Assembly (NCBI RefSeq): GCF_019175285.1
Contig: NC_056524.1
Span: 96,155,688 to 96,219,687 of the forward strand
Reading direction: 5' to 3'
From: Sceloporus undulatus
Lineage: Eukaryota > Chordata > Lepidosauria > Squamata > Phrynosomatidae
DNA length: 64,000 nt
In this document: piece by piece, positions 48,201 to 59,877 of the stretch
Layout: each line of letters opens with the position of its first letter
How positions within the stretch are numbered: the first letter of the stretch is position 1
The notes under the pieces: generated by a model
Told to the model about the DNA's origin: nothing
The model's database searches: none
The model's input: the letters and a program-made list of their open reading frames with translations, nothing else
Position numbers and translations under genes: made by a program

Positions 48201-50558
48201 TGCTGCAGCCCCACTCTGTCTTTTTGGTGGCCAAAAAAGGAGCGGCAAATAGCCGCTCTTTTTTGCGCTGGCAAAAAACTGGCTTTAATAAACTACCATT
48301 CCCAGGATTCCCTAGCACTGAGTTATGGCAGTTAATATGGGGAGACACAGAAGAGGACGAATAAGGCTTCTTCTTGTCTGGGGAGATGCAACAGAAGAGC
48401 CTCGGATGCAGACGATTTTCATTGGCTTCCACCCCTCCAAAAAATCACTCCCCAAATCTCCAAGCCAGAAGGATAACTGCTTTGCTGGAGGAACTTCCCC
48501 CAGCCTCTCTGGGGTCTTTCTTCCAGGGCAGCCAAGCAGAAGTGCTTTGGGGAAGCAGTTTTCTCTCTCCCTCAACCATCCTTCCCCATGAATAACAAAA
48601 GTAAGAGAGACTGGAAATTACAGGACTCAGAGCTTAGGCTCATAGGCACTTTAAGCGCCTCCTCATTGGCTCTTTTAAAAAACCCCGCGAAATTTAAAAC
48701 AAATTAAAACAGCCAGGTAGTGGGAATGCAGGTACAGGATACATTAGTGCATGTTACTCCGAATTATTGTGACGTCTTGATGACGTCGCTTTGATTGACA
48801 GCCGAAAAAGGTGAATGTGAACGAAATAATGCTAAAACCGGTTTATATATACACCGATTCATTATTGAATAGGAACGAAAGCAGATCATTTAAAGCGAAT
48901 CAGATGGTAAATGAGAACGAAGAAAAAAAAGCGATTTGGAATGCGGGATAACTCCTGTGTTATTTTGAATCGGTTTTACCAAAACCGGTGTATTTTAAAT
49001 CGTTGTAAATCGTAAGTGAGGACAACCCCTCCATCGCTCCACAGCAGGAACCCAGCTTTCAGGCGCTCTGGCAGCATGCAGTGTATAAATGCCATGCCGT
49101 TGGAGTGCCCGGAAGCTGGCCCATATCTGGGCAGTTGGGTGACTTGAAACCAGCTTCTGGTCGTCTTGGGGCATGCATCATCTGTATGCCATGCCGCCAA
49201 ACCGTCTGGAAGCCCCCTTTTTATGTTGGCCTGTTCTGGCTCCTAGTTCCCACAGAACCTTTATCTAGCCTATGTATCTTTTGACCCTTCTAGACATTTG
49301 TTACACCAACAACCACTCTAACTGAACTTCCTTAGTTTCCTAAAATTTTATTTCATCTGTTCTCCAGATGACTTTAATAATTTCCATTGCCTCCTAGTGA
49401 TTTATATATCCCGCAGGATATTAACACATACTCTTTAACTCTGGACTCCCCATGTCCCTGACTTGACTAACCAATCCCCTTCTAACTGCACCTCCCTCAG
49501 CCTTGCTTGGCTGCTGACCTCTCAAGGTACACACTCCCTTCACACACAGCTCCGCTTCTCTATTTATACCCACTCCTGGGAGCAGCCCACACCTTTTCTA
49601 GGGGGTGTCATTGGGCCCCAGGTGGCCATAGTGGCGATCCTCTGAGAAGGATATTGGGTGGGTGGGGTGATTGGGTGGGCAGCTCCAGGAAAGGGTTAGG
49701 TTCCCCTTAGGACCCCTGTTTCCTGTAGACCTAGTGGTGCCCCTCCCCTTTCTGAAAACCCCAGTGACATCTCCCTGCCCCATTGTGTGTCCGTTGCAGG
49801 CATGGATGTAGTATGGGCTGCCCAGGGGGAGCACTGATAGGCACTTAGACTCTGCCAGGGCAGGACGCATCCCTGACACTCTCTTCTGGGAGGGAGGCAG
49901 CCAAACAGGGAGTTAGAGATGCCAACTTTCTCACAGCCGGGGGGAGGGCTTGGCTCTGGAGATCTCCACCTGCCTTACAAATGAGGCTGGCCCTGCCAGA
50001 ATTCGGCAGAATTCTCCTGCCTTCCATCATAGGGTCTTTCCACTTGCCCTCCTTCCTCCCAGCTGTCAGGGAGGCCTGCTAATCCATGGCAAGCCAGGAG
50101 GCCCTGACTGAGATTCGCCCCTCTTCTGGGGTGTCATCTGGACAACTATTCCATGAACAGGACAGTGCTACTACATAATAAAGAATCCCAAATGTCTGGG
50201 TGAGAAAGCTGTGGAGAAAGAAGCAAGACTTCTGTCTCCAAGAAAACTTTTCCACTAAACAAATCACAAACTTTAAGCTAGAAATGTATTACTAAACACT
50301 TCTTGTGTTGTGTTTTTTTGTTTTGTTTTTGCAAATGCAGGAAGTGCTTTGTTAGTAGCAGAAATTGTGCTCAATGAGAAAGGAACAAGCCCTGCTAGAG
50401 GCGTCTTACAGTCCCTCAGCATGACAGAAGGAAAGCAGAGAAGTAGCTTGGAATACAAAGAGTTACTGGAGAAACACGGATTCACCAGTGTGCAGATTAA
50501 GATCACAGGAAACCTGTTAGATGCAATTTTGTGCATTAAGAAATCATCTGTCCACTAA
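20199..50558 (+). CDS. ASMTL: Acetylserotonin O-methyltransferase-like protein (Maf domain plus OMT domain)
   Basis: The 13 spliced exons give an unbroken 628-residue protein (human 621). Every junction is GT-AG and the phases match. Residues 1 to about 210 form a Maf-type nucleotide pyrophosphatase: [10 protein letters not shown] 15-24, GADTIV 86-91 with the expected catalytic Asp88, LEKP 98-101, ETKVKF 147-152, DKAGGYGIQ 171-179 and [10 protein letters not shown] 191-200. Maf relatives hydrolyse non-canonical nucleoside triphosphates in the cytosol. About 215-300 is a low-similarity linker. About 300-628 is an ASMT-like methyltransferase: CDLGGCTG 464-471 (SAM loop), VFDLPD 488-493 with Asp490, and LHD 535-537 with His536. 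Oddities: Cys538 replaces the Trp of HDW, and SLSMTEG (591-597) lacks three residues relative to SLNMLVQTEG. The Maf half looks functional; methylation is doubtful. The start lies in a CpG-containing region and matches the family N-terminus. Confidence 0.96.
20395..20607. mobile_element. Palindromic MITE (GGCCAAAACA-end subfamily), ASMTL intron 1
   Basis: The inverted ends GGCCAAAACAGACTGCAGAA and CTGTTTTGGCC are flanked by CTAAG on both sides (20396-20400 and 20603-20607). Same subfamily as the copies at 27245, 39923 and 56246. It begins about 100 bp after exon 1. Confidence 0.75.
20730..20905 (-). mobile_element. SINE fragment (ACA/Sauria-type), minus strand
   Basis: Reverse-orientation SINE body: TCATTTCTGACATATGGCAT, GGTTTTCCTGGCA, GGGGTTTGCCATTGCCTTCC and CTGAGGCTGAGAGA. 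These phrases are the complements of the SINE copies at 25625 and 54634. The head is missing. Confidence 0.7.
21078..21590. mobile_element. Palindromic MITE interrupted by a hAT MITE and a SINE tail
   Basis: The left half (GGCTGCATCTGCAGTGCAGAA, from 21078) and right half (GGCAGAGAAGGCTACAGAC on to GTTGCATCCACAG, to about 21580) belong to one CTGCAGTGTGGA-type MITE. A 215-bp hAT element is inserted at 21146. A SINE tail (CCTCCTCTGAACAAATCTT and GAAGGCACACAACAACAAC) occupies about 21488-21562. Confidence 0.7.
21146..21360. mobile_element. hAT-type MITE with 8-bp target duplication
   Basis: Inverted ends CAGGGTGACCAAATG and CTGGTCACCCTG. Flanked by ATCCTGCA (21138-21145) and ATCCTACA (21361-21368), an 8-bp duplication with one change. 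The target is an older MITE in ASMTL intron 1. Confidence 0.85.
22085..22205. mobile_element. Partial copy of the 8888-9232 foldback family
   Basis: Contains GGGAACGGAAGGGAAGGGAA, TTCTGTGTGCAGTAAAATGCG and CTCATTCTGTTCCCTTCC, which match the inner arms of the element at 8888-9232. The terminal repeats are missing. Confidence 0.6.
22238..22345 (-). mobile_element. SINE head fragment, minus strand
   Basis: The reverse complement reads as a tRNA-like SINE head: GTGTGGTAACCAGTTGAGTG, GGATTACAACTCTGGAGACC and AGGGTTCAAATC (B-box-like). Confidence 0.65.
22395..22750. mobile_element. Two different palindromic MITEs, one inside the other
   Basis: The outer element has arms GAGAGATCTTGTAGCACCTT (22431-22450) and the inverted AAGGGTGCTACACGATCTCTC near 22725-22745. 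Within its loop, about 22505-22682, lies a copy of the fold-back MITE family seen at 7577-7822, shortened at its left end. An intact relative of the outer element is at 30825-31002. Confidence 0.8.
22751..23695. other. ASMTL intron 1, no feature seen
   Basis: No exon-like or clearly repeat-derived sequence recognised. Confidence 0.45.
23700..23860 (+). repeat. LINE 3'-end fragment
   Basis: The phrases TTATCTTGTGAGCTGCCTTAGG and TCCCTTTCCAGGAGAAAGGTAG, then ATAAAAATGAAATAAATAAATA, match the usual 3' end of L2/CR1-clade LINEs (GAGCTGCCTTGGG with GGAGAAAGG). Only the tail is present. Confidence 0.65.
24054..24124 (+). repeat. CR1 3'-end fragment
   Basis: Contains CCTGCATGGCAGAGGGTC, GATTGGATGACCCTTGTGG and TCTCTTCCAACCCCATAACT, the conserved CR1 3' end. 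It directly abuts the Tigger-like element that starts at 24125. Confidence 0.8.
24125..24358. mobile_element. Tigger/pogo-like non-autonomous element, copy 2
   Basis: Begins CAGTGGGCCCTTAGTATCC and ends GGGAGGGTAGACTG, with the interior phrases of copy 1 (GGTTTGGTTCCAGGG and GTGGATGCTTGAATC). Confidence 0.8.
24359..25412. other. ASMTL intron 1, no feature seen
   Basis: No exon or clear repeat recognised. Overlapping short frames on both strands near 24450-24790 show no family motif. Confidence 0.4.
25413..25922 (+). mobile_element. Two neighbouring tRNA-derived SINEs and an ATCT/CT microsatellite
   Basis: The first copy is about 25413-25610. It has an A-box-like TGGTGTAGTGGT, a B-box-like GGTTTTGAATC and GATTTTGGGCAAGTTGCAC, then decays. 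The second copy is about 25625-25852: GGCATAATGGTTTGAC, GGGTTTGAATC, ACCTTGGGCAAGTCACATTC, AAAACCCCATGATAGGTTC and GACTCGAAGGCACTCAACAT. Its tail runs into (ATCT)n and (CT)n at 25853-25922. The GACCTTGGGCAAGTCAC core is shared with CORE-type SINEs. Confidence 0.85.
26352..26568. mobile_element. Tigger/pogo-like non-autonomous element, copy 3
   Basis: Inverted ends CAGTGGGCCCTTGTTATC and GGATACGGAGGGCCGAATG, with the same interior as copies 1, 2 and 4. It lies about 110 bp upstream of ASMTL exon 2. Confidence 0.8.
26682..26813 (+). CDS. ASMTL: ASMTL coding exon 2
   Basis: Residues 32-75, starting [11 protein letters not shown] and ending [10 protein letters not shown]. Acceptor CAACAG, donor GTAAGC, phase 0 on both sides. 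Confidence 0.95.
27001..27048 (+). CDS. ASMTL: ASMTL coding exon 3 (48 bases)
   Basis: Residues 76-91, [16 protein letters not shown], with the Maf catalytic Asp88. Acceptor TTTTTCAG, donor GTGAGT, phase 0. It is too short to show up as an open frame on its own. Confidence 0.95.
27100..27525. mobile_element. Palindromic MITE carrying a second MITE
   Basis: The outer MITE occupies 27100-27244 and 27469-27525 (GGAATCCTGGGACTTGTAGT and TGGTGTCAAACTGATC). The inner one is at 27245-27463, with ends GTCCAATCCACACTGCAG and CTGCAGTGTGGATCGGAC. A short AGAG repeat flanks the inner copy. The two belong to sister subfamilies. Confidence 0.75.
27541..27690 (+). mobile_element. SINE with tRNA-like head (GCTCAGTGGTAGAGC type)
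   Basis: The A-box-like phrase GCTCAGTGGTAGAGC at about 27549-27563 is followed by TTTTCATGCCAGAGGTCC, a degenerate B box, GAAACCCTGGAGA and the family tail GTAGTCTGATTCAATAAAAGGCAG. The head resembles a tRNA with a GGTAGAGC D-arm. It is not a functional tRNA gene, because the acceptor stem and anticodon arm do not pair. Confidence 0.75.
27691..28425 (+). mobile_element. Penelope-like element relic (RT end and linker to GIY-YIG)
   Basis: Phrases in order match Penelope-like elements. About 28045-28140 reads (C)[18 protein letters not shown] and [13 protein letters not shown], which corresponds to the cysteine-rich linker and the start of the GIY-YIG domain. Upstream is a degraded PLRR(I/V)L-type block near 27905. 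Downstream about 28190-28330 is a degraded endonuclease region. Frames are broken. It lies in ASMTL intron 3, just after the SINE. Confidence 0.7.
28700..28870. mobile_element. DNA-transposon fragment related to the 30825 palindrome
   Basis: Contains TTTATATTCATGAAAGCTTGTGC, TAGTTAGTCTTAAAGGTGCTTCC and GATTAACACAGCTACTCCTTTG. The AGTTAGTCT(T/C)AAAGGTGC phrase is shared with the palindromic element at 30825-31002. It is interrupted by a CA repeat at 28803-28815. Confidence 0.55.
29390..29622. mobile_element. Palindromic MITE, old copy
   Basis: Contains CCATTTACACTGTGCAATTC, ACTACAGGATTCTGTAGGAT and AATTGTGTAGTGTGAATAGG, diverged versions of the CTGCAGTGTGGA-type ends and interior. A fragment of a CTGCCCTCCAGATG-type repeat follows at 29789-29850. 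Confidence 0.65.
30000..30064 (+). CDS. ASMTL: ASMTL coding exon 4
   Basis: Residues 92-112 and two bases of Arg113, reading [20 protein letters not shown]. Acceptor ATTTCAG; the donor GTTTGC is a weak match to consensus. The family residues TVGGLILEKP become [10 protein letters not shown]. Confidence 0.93.
30370..30465 (-). mobile_element. 5S rRNA-derived SINE relic
   Basis: On the minus strand this matches 5S rRNA. The plus-strand phrase GGTGGTCTCCCATCCAAATA at 30383-30402 is the complement of the 5S TTGGATGGGAGACCG block. It continues through degraded versions of GGTTAGTA, AAGCTAAGCAGG and CTGATCTC to TGTGTTCAG near 30453-30461, the complement of the CTGAACG region. It is diverged, so it is a SINE head and not a 5S gene. 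Confidence 0.7.
30825..31002. mobile_element. Foldback MITE (AGAGATCTTGTAGC arms)
   Basis: Arms of about 75 bases: GAGATCTTGTAGCAGCTTTG and AACTGAAAGAAATTGTCAGC on the left are matched by GACAATTTCTTTCAGTTAGT and CTCAAAGGTGCTAAAATATC on the right. The loop is near 30900-30935. Same family as the outer element at 22395. Confidence 0.85.
31014..31395. mobile_element. CpG-rich non-autonomous repeat
   Basis: GC-rich block with many CpGs (GACCGCCCCGAAAAGGCG, CGCGCGGCATCTC, GGCGCCGCCGGCACG), unlike the AT-rich intron around it. It starts near TAAGGGGCTCTCTAGACC and ends near TTTGTACTGGGCCTAA. The edges look like short inverted ends, so a DNA transposon derivative is likely. Open frames across it have no known domain. 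Confidence 0.5.
31396..32344. other. ASMTL intron 4, no feature seen
   Basis: AT-rich sequence without exon or clear repeat signal. Confidence 0.4.
32345..32715 (-). mobile_element. LINE 3'-end fragment, reverse strand
   Basis: Begins with (ATAA)n and TTTATTCTTATATCCCACC, the inverse of a GGTGGGATATAAGAATAAA tail. Upstream (to 32715) are TGGCAAGCCTACCC-type and GGAACGCCTTGCTGGAGGAA-type phrases in inverse. The same tail occurs at 37057-37190. Confidence 0.65.
33166..33227 (+). CDS. ASMTL: ASMTL coding exon 5
   Basis: Completes Arg113, then residues 114-133 ([20 protein letters not shown]) and the first base of Asp134. Acceptor CTTAACAG, donor GTAAAT. Confidence 0.95.
33870..34100 (-). mobile_element. 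5S rRNA-headed SINE
   Basis: Read on the minus strand, a 5S rRNA-like head (about 34095-33985) comes first. The plus strand shows GCAGCACCTGGTATT, ACTTCCATCTAAGCACTAAT, CAGGGCTGACTGCTTAGCTT and CCAATATTAGACAGGATCTG, complements of the 5S 3' half and middle. The body (33985-33870) has TGAAATCATGGGGTGAC and CAACTTGAAGGCACACG in complement. That body matches the 3' part of the tRNA-headed SINE at 25625, so the two SINE types share a tail. Confidence 0.8.
34815..35118 (+). repeat. Retroelement 3'-end with AAT microsatellite
   Basis: The phrases TTTTTAGATTGTAAGCCTGAGG, GCAGGGAACTGTC and GCGCTGTGTAAATTTACAGCGC, then TATAAATAAAGG, lead into (AAT)n at 35072-35116. This is the usual layout of an L2- or MIR-like 3' end with a microsatellite tail. 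The class is not certain. Confidence 0.55.
35443..35670 (+). mobile_element. tRNA-derived SINE (GGTGGCACAGTGGTTA type)
   Basis: A-box-like GGTGGCACAGTGGTTAAATG at 35451-35470 and B-box-like GGTTGTGAGTTCAAG at 35503-35517. The body phrases TGAGTACCCAGATTGTTGGG, TAAACCGCTTAGA and GAAGCGGTATATAAATG are followed by a TTG-rich tail. A near-complete copy. Confidence 0.8.
35671..37055. other. ASMTL intron 5, no exon seen
   Basis: No exon signal. Two overlapping minus-strand frames at about 36716-37242 carry no recognisable domain, and a 14-G run lies at about 36880-36893. Confidence 0.4.
37057..37190 (-). repeat. LINE 3'-tail fragment, reverse strand
   Basis: AATAATAATAAATAAAC followed by TTATTCTTATACCCCGCC and GGCGGCTTACATGACTAG, a second copy of the tail at 32345. 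Confidence 0.65.
37191..37516. mobile_element. Second Tigger-like family, copy 1
   Basis: Starts AGTTGACCCTCCACATTTGT and contains TTTGATTATTCATGGATTTG, GCACTGGAGGATCTACAG and ATTCCTAGAGAGGTG. It ends near GGAAGGCCCATTGTA, imperfectly inverted to its start. Copies lie at 44628-44998 (plus) and 53736-53945 (inverted, partial). Confidence 0.7.
37517..38551. other. ASMTL intron 5 end
   Basis: No exon signal until the acceptor at 38551. A hairpin is present near 38108-38160 (GGGACTTACCCCTTCT against AGAAGGGAAGGCAAGTCCC), probably from a decayed MITE. Confidence 0.4.
38552..38660 (+). CDS. ASMTL: ASMTL coding exon 6
   Basis: Completes Asp134, then residues 135-169 (from [18 protein letters not shown] to HSGEP) and two bases of Met170. 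Acceptor TTTTGTAG, donor GTACGT. It carries the Maf Y-E-E-T-K-V block. Confidence 0.95.
39715..39892 (-). mobile_element. SINE, minus strand
   Basis: TGCTGTGTGCCATCAAGTCA, TCAAGGTCACCCAGTGGATT and AGTCCAACACTCAAACCACT are complements of the tRNA-headed SINE tail, core and head. The copy is near full length. Confidence 0.75.
39923..40140. mobile_element. Palindromic MITE (GTCCAAAACACAC ends)
   Basis: Exactly inverted outer ends GTCCAAAACACACTGCA and TGCAGTGTGTTTTGGAC. The interior inverted phrases are AATCCTGGGAATTGTAG and ACTAGAGTTCCCAGAATT. One of the best-preserved copies of this subfamily. Confidence 0.85.
41205..41290 (+). mobile_element. 5S rRNA-derived SINE relic
   Basis: The plus strand reads CTGAAGCTAAGTAGGATCAG at 41223-41242, then TGATCAGTATCCTG and AAAGGGAGACCC. 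These are diverged matches to the 5S stretches GGAAGCTAAGCAGGGTC, GGTTAGTACTTGG and ATGGGAGACCG, in the right order and spacing. No body is clear. Confidence 0.7.
41675..42086 (+). CDS. ASMTL: ASMTL coding exon 7 (Maf C-terminus and linker)
   Basis: Completes Met170, then residues 171-307. It holds the Maf DKAGGYGIQ and [18 protein letters not shown] blocks, then a polar Ser/Asn-rich linker with little similarity to mammals, and the start of the methyltransferase half ([15 protein letters not shown]). Acceptor TTTTCAG, donor GTAACA. Confidence 0.95.
42520..42682 (+). CDS. ASMTL: ASMTL coding exon 8
   Basis: Residues 308-361 ([18 protein letters not shown] to FDLLEKSYQ) and one base of Gly362. 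Acceptor ATCTGCAG, donor GTGATT. It encodes the winged-helix dimerisation part of ASMT-like enzymes ([19 protein letters not shown]). Confidence 0.95.
43203..43387 (+). CDS. ASMTL: ASMTL coding exon 9
   Basis: Completes Gly362, then residues 363-423 ([11 protein letters not shown] to [11 protein letters not shown]). Acceptor TCCTTAAG with a T-rich tract some way upstream, donor GTATTG. Confidence 0.95.
43893..44290 (+). mobile_element. SINE split by a palindromic MITE, just upstream of exon 10
   Basis: SINE head (GTGTAGCTTAGTGGTTTGAA, 43898-43917) up to about 43927, then MITE from about 43928 to 44123 (AATCCTGGGATTTTTAG and inverted TATTCTGTAGGATAGAGCC). The SINE then resumes at 44124 (CCAGGGTTCAAATTCCAGC, CCATGGCAAGTGACACTCTC). 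The SINE ends about 45 bp before the exon 10 acceptor. Confidence 0.75.
44338..44470 (+). CDS. ASMTL: ASMTL coding exon 10
   Basis: Residues 424-467 ([18 protein letters not shown] to VVCDLG) and one base of Gly468. Acceptor TTAAAG, donor GTAAGG. It ends inside the SAM-binding glycine motif. Confidence 0.95.
44628..44998. mobile_element. Second Tigger-like family, copy 2
   Basis: Ends TACACACTCATCCCTCCATA and TATGGATGGACAAGTGTA are imperfect inverted repeats. The interior shares TTTGATTATTCACGGATTTG and GCACTGGAGGACCTGGAGA with the copy at 37191. No coding capacity. Confidence 0.8.
45233..45297. repeat. AAT microsatellite running into an assembly gap
   Basis: (AAT)n from 45236 to 45287, then ten N at 45288-45297. 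The gap sits in ASMTL intron 10 about 130 bp before exon 11. Its true length is unknown. Confidence 0.95.
45431..45574 (+). CDS. ASMTL: ASMTL coding exon 11
   Basis: Completes Gly468, then residues 469-515 ([22 protein letters not shown]) and one base of Gly516. Acceptor CCCTCTAG, donor GTAAAC. The Asp490 of VFDLPD is the usual SAM ribose contact. Confidence 0.95.
45702..46605 (+). mobile_element. CR1 LINE, 5'-truncated
   Basis: Carries the C-terminal CR1 reverse-transcriptase region: [65 protein letters not shown] and [11 protein letters not shown], then the CR1 3' UTR ending CTCTTCCAACTCTAGGATTC. It lies in ASMTL intron 11 in the same orientation as the gene. Most of the frame survives with a few breaks. 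Confidence 0.92.
46606..47322. other. ASMTL intron 11 end with GT/GC microsatellite
   Basis: A (GT)n(GC)n tract lies at about 47067-47103. A 22-base direct repeat (ATTACAAGTAATACAAATAC and two more bases) lies at 47270-47312, just before the acceptor. No other exon. Confidence 0.5.
47323..47445 (+). CDS. ASMTL: ASMTL coding exon 12
   Basis: Completes Gly516, then residues 517-556 ([20 protein letters not shown], then [11 protein letters not shown]) and one base of Gly557. Acceptor AAATAG, donor GTAAGA. It contains the His536-Asp537 pair; the following residue is Cys538, where ASMT and human ASMTL have Trp. Confidence 0.95.
48165..49025. repeat. Mixed repeat-like sequence in ASMTL intron 12
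   Basis: A MITE-like piece at 48190-48340 has a strong short hairpin (GGAGCGGC, loop AAATA, GCCGCTCTTTTTT) and the phrase CATTCCCAGGATTCCCTAG. From about 48760 to 49020 an AT- and CpG-rich stretch carries AAAACCGGTTTATATATAC and the partly inverted CGGTTTTACCAAAACCGG. This second part is probably a DNA transposon I do not recognise. Confidence 0.4.
49026..50340. other. ASMTL intron 12 remainder, unclassified GC-richer stretch
   Basis: About 49040-49225 looks like a dispersed repeat (GCATGCATCATCTGTATGCC and GGAAGCCCCCTTTTTATG). About 49230-50170 is GC-richer than the rest of the intron and has TATTTATACCC near 49560, but no recognisable coding domain, long terminal repeat or terminal inverted repeat. 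The last 170 bp lead into the exon 13 acceptor. Confidence 0.35.
50341..50558 (+). CDS. ASMTL: ASMTL coding exon 13 and stop
   Basis: Completes Gly557, then residues 558-628 and TAA at 50556. Acceptor GCAAATGCAG. Human SLNMLVQTEGKERS is here [12 protein letters not shown], an in-frame loss of three codons next to an Asn-to-Ser change. The end ([16 protein letters not shown]) matches the family GGVLDAILATK. Confidence 0.95.
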
Positions 50559-50700
50559 ACTAGTTCTCATTTGACTGTATTGAGTATTTTCATTTTAGTA
50601 CTGCCCATCAGCCAGAATTCATATGGATGTTTCTGTTTCTGTTTTGGGTGTCTGTAATCATTAAATTTTAATGACTGTTTGCTTAGTTTGTGAGCTGTCT
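50559..50700 (+). promoter_or_regulatory. ASMTL: ASMTL 3' UTR and poly(A) signal
   Basis: ATTAAA at 50661-50666 is followed within 30 bases by GT-rich TGTTTGCTTAGTTTGTGAG. That gives a 3' UTR of about 125 bases. Confidence 0.6.
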
Positions 50701-51442
50701 ATAAAACAGTTTGATGATTAAAACAGTATTTTAAAAATGCCCAATGACTTCCTTTTCCTGTTTGGAAAATGTGTTGCCTGCCTCTTTCTGTAACTGAACA
50801 TTTTAATTCTAAATATATTCTACGTATTTTCCTCTTTATGCATGTCCTTTGATGGCACCCTCTGAATTGCAAGAAAAGGAAACCAGATATAATAGCTACC
50901 ATTTTAAAATATATTTAAAGCTTGGATTTTATTAGTATTGCTAAGTATGTGGTGGACTCATTCTCTCTCTCTCTCTTTTTCTCTTTCTCTGGGTATATGG
51001 ATACATACACACAATGTATGTACACTAGAGACATATCCCCTTTCAGCAAGTCTCTCTCTCACAGTACATGCACAGGACTGCAGTGAATGTACACTAGATG
51101 CATATTTATCTGGCAAGTGTTATCTGACAATGTGGAAACTGCTGTTTCTGCTTTTAAAGCCCAAGTTATTTAGGAGGCAATTCTCTGTCCCACATACATG
51201 AGAAAACAAGTTCACTGAATGCTTCTGAGTAAACATATATAGGATTGTAGTGCTGAAAACACTTTGCTGAAAACACTTAGAGGTCATGGGGTGCAGATGA
51301 ATTGCATTCTTCAGAAAACTACCATATACTCTCAGGTGTTTTTTTATGACCCACTATAAAGATAAATTGTGTTTACACTCTTTCAAACCACTCCAGCCTC
51401 TGGTTTGTTGCAGTTCTTGGTACAGAGAATGTGTTCTCAGTA

Positions 51443-51473
<31 letters not shown>

Positions 51474-52150
51474 TTTTATGGAGTCTGGAAACAAACTTGC
51501 AGTCTATGTGACTGACTCAAAGTCAGTTTAAGTATATTAACATTGCCACCAATTACTTTGAAAAGGAACAATGAAGGGGGCCCATTCTCACCAGAATCTC
51601 CAACACTAAATGGTCCAGATTGTTTTAAGAAATATTGTGGTTTCATTTAAGATTTTTCAGAAAAGAATGTAAGTGAAAGATTGCCCCTCATAATTTTTAG
51701 ACAGTGCTTATTTGTACAGCAGTTATTTTTTTTCTGTAGTTGAAAAGCAACATGGCTGGAATATTTTACTCACTGGACTACATGCATGTATTAGACAACA
51801 GAAAGTGTATGCATAGAAATTGTTAAAAACAGTAACACAGAATGATTGTACCTAAAGATCTTCATAATTACAAAATAAAGTGGACAGTATTAACTACAAT
51901 TGAGACACAGGAGACTTTTAGGTAATATGACGCTTTCTGTCTGATCTTTAGGTGACTGATTTCTGTCCATCTTCCTGTGAAAAAGCATTTATTCCTAGTG
52001 AGCTCTTGGAGGGAAGACTCAACAGCTCACAAAAATACAACCCCCAGAATTCCATAGCATCGTTAATAATCTATCACTTGGAGGTGGTATAGTGTTATAT
52101 TGTGTGGAGATTTTTGTTACATAATAAAACAACCCAAAACTTGTGCTTTT
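50701..52150. other. Intergenic between ASMTL and SLC25A6
   Basis: No gene. An (AG)n repeat lies at about 51441-51468 and CT-rich tracts at 50958-50990. Sequence at 52016-52075 is a MITE-like scrap (ACAACCCCCAGAATTCCATAG). Confidence 0.5.
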
Positions 52151-52518
52151 GGGCTTCACCCACAGTGCAGAAATAATCCAGTTTGACACCACTTTAACTG
52201 CCATTTAGCTCAGTGCTATGGAATTCTGGGGATTGTAGTTTTGCGAGACATTTAGTCTTCCCTCCAAGAGCTCTGCTGCTGCAACAAACTGCAACTCCCA
52301 GAATCCCATAGCATTGAGCCGTGGCAGTTAGAGTGGTGTCAAACTGGATTATTTCTGCAGTGATCCGGTTTAACTCTTTGTGTCTTTGCTATGGAATTCT
52401 GGGGATTGGAGTTTGTTGCGCCCACAACAAACTGCAACTCCCAGAATCCCATAGCAAAGACACACAAAGAGTTAAACCGATGCCAAACCGGGTTATTTCT
52501 CCAGTGTGGATGCAGCCT
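52151..52518. mobile_element. Two palindromic MITE copies abutting the SLC25A6 promoter
   Basis: The first copy, 52151-52362, runs from CCCACAGTGCAGAAATAATC to GGATTATTTCTGCAG. The second, 52363-52518, is a tight foldback: GGTTTAACTCTTTGTGTC and TTTGCTATGGAATTCTGGGG are inverted in CCCAGAATCCCATAGCAAAG and ACACAAAGAGTTAAACC. It ends CCAGTGTGGATGCAGCC, 202 bp before the SLC25A6 ATG. Confidence 0.85.
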
Positions 52519-52720
52519 CCTAGTGACCAACACACGCGCCGCTTCCCGGCCGGCGAATCCGTCCTAAACCCTCCTTTTCGGCGCCTCCTCCGCCAATGGC
52601 GCCTTGCGGGCGGAGCTTCCCAAGCCGGCCATTTAGCTCCTGAGCGGCGGGAGCCCTTCCTTTTTCTCCGTCGGCGTCTTCCTCGTCTCGGAGCCTCTCC
52701 CTCCCTTCACCCGCAGAGCC
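52519..52720 (+). promoter_or_regulatory. SLC25A6: SLC25A6 CpG-rich promoter and 5' UTR
   Basis: An abrupt change to CpG-dense sequence directly after the MITE. It has GGCCGGCGAATCCG, an inverted-symmetric CCAAT box (CGCCAATGGCG, CCAAT at 52593-52597), GCGGGCGGAGC (GC box) and no TATA box. CpG density continues through exon 1 to about 53400. This is typical of a housekeeping promoter. Confidence 0.7.

Positions 52721-59877
<7,157 letters not shown>

Noticed and set aside
49230-50170. Possible solo long terminal repeat
   Set aside because: No matching ends, target duplication or poly(A) layout that I could support. Left as unclassified.
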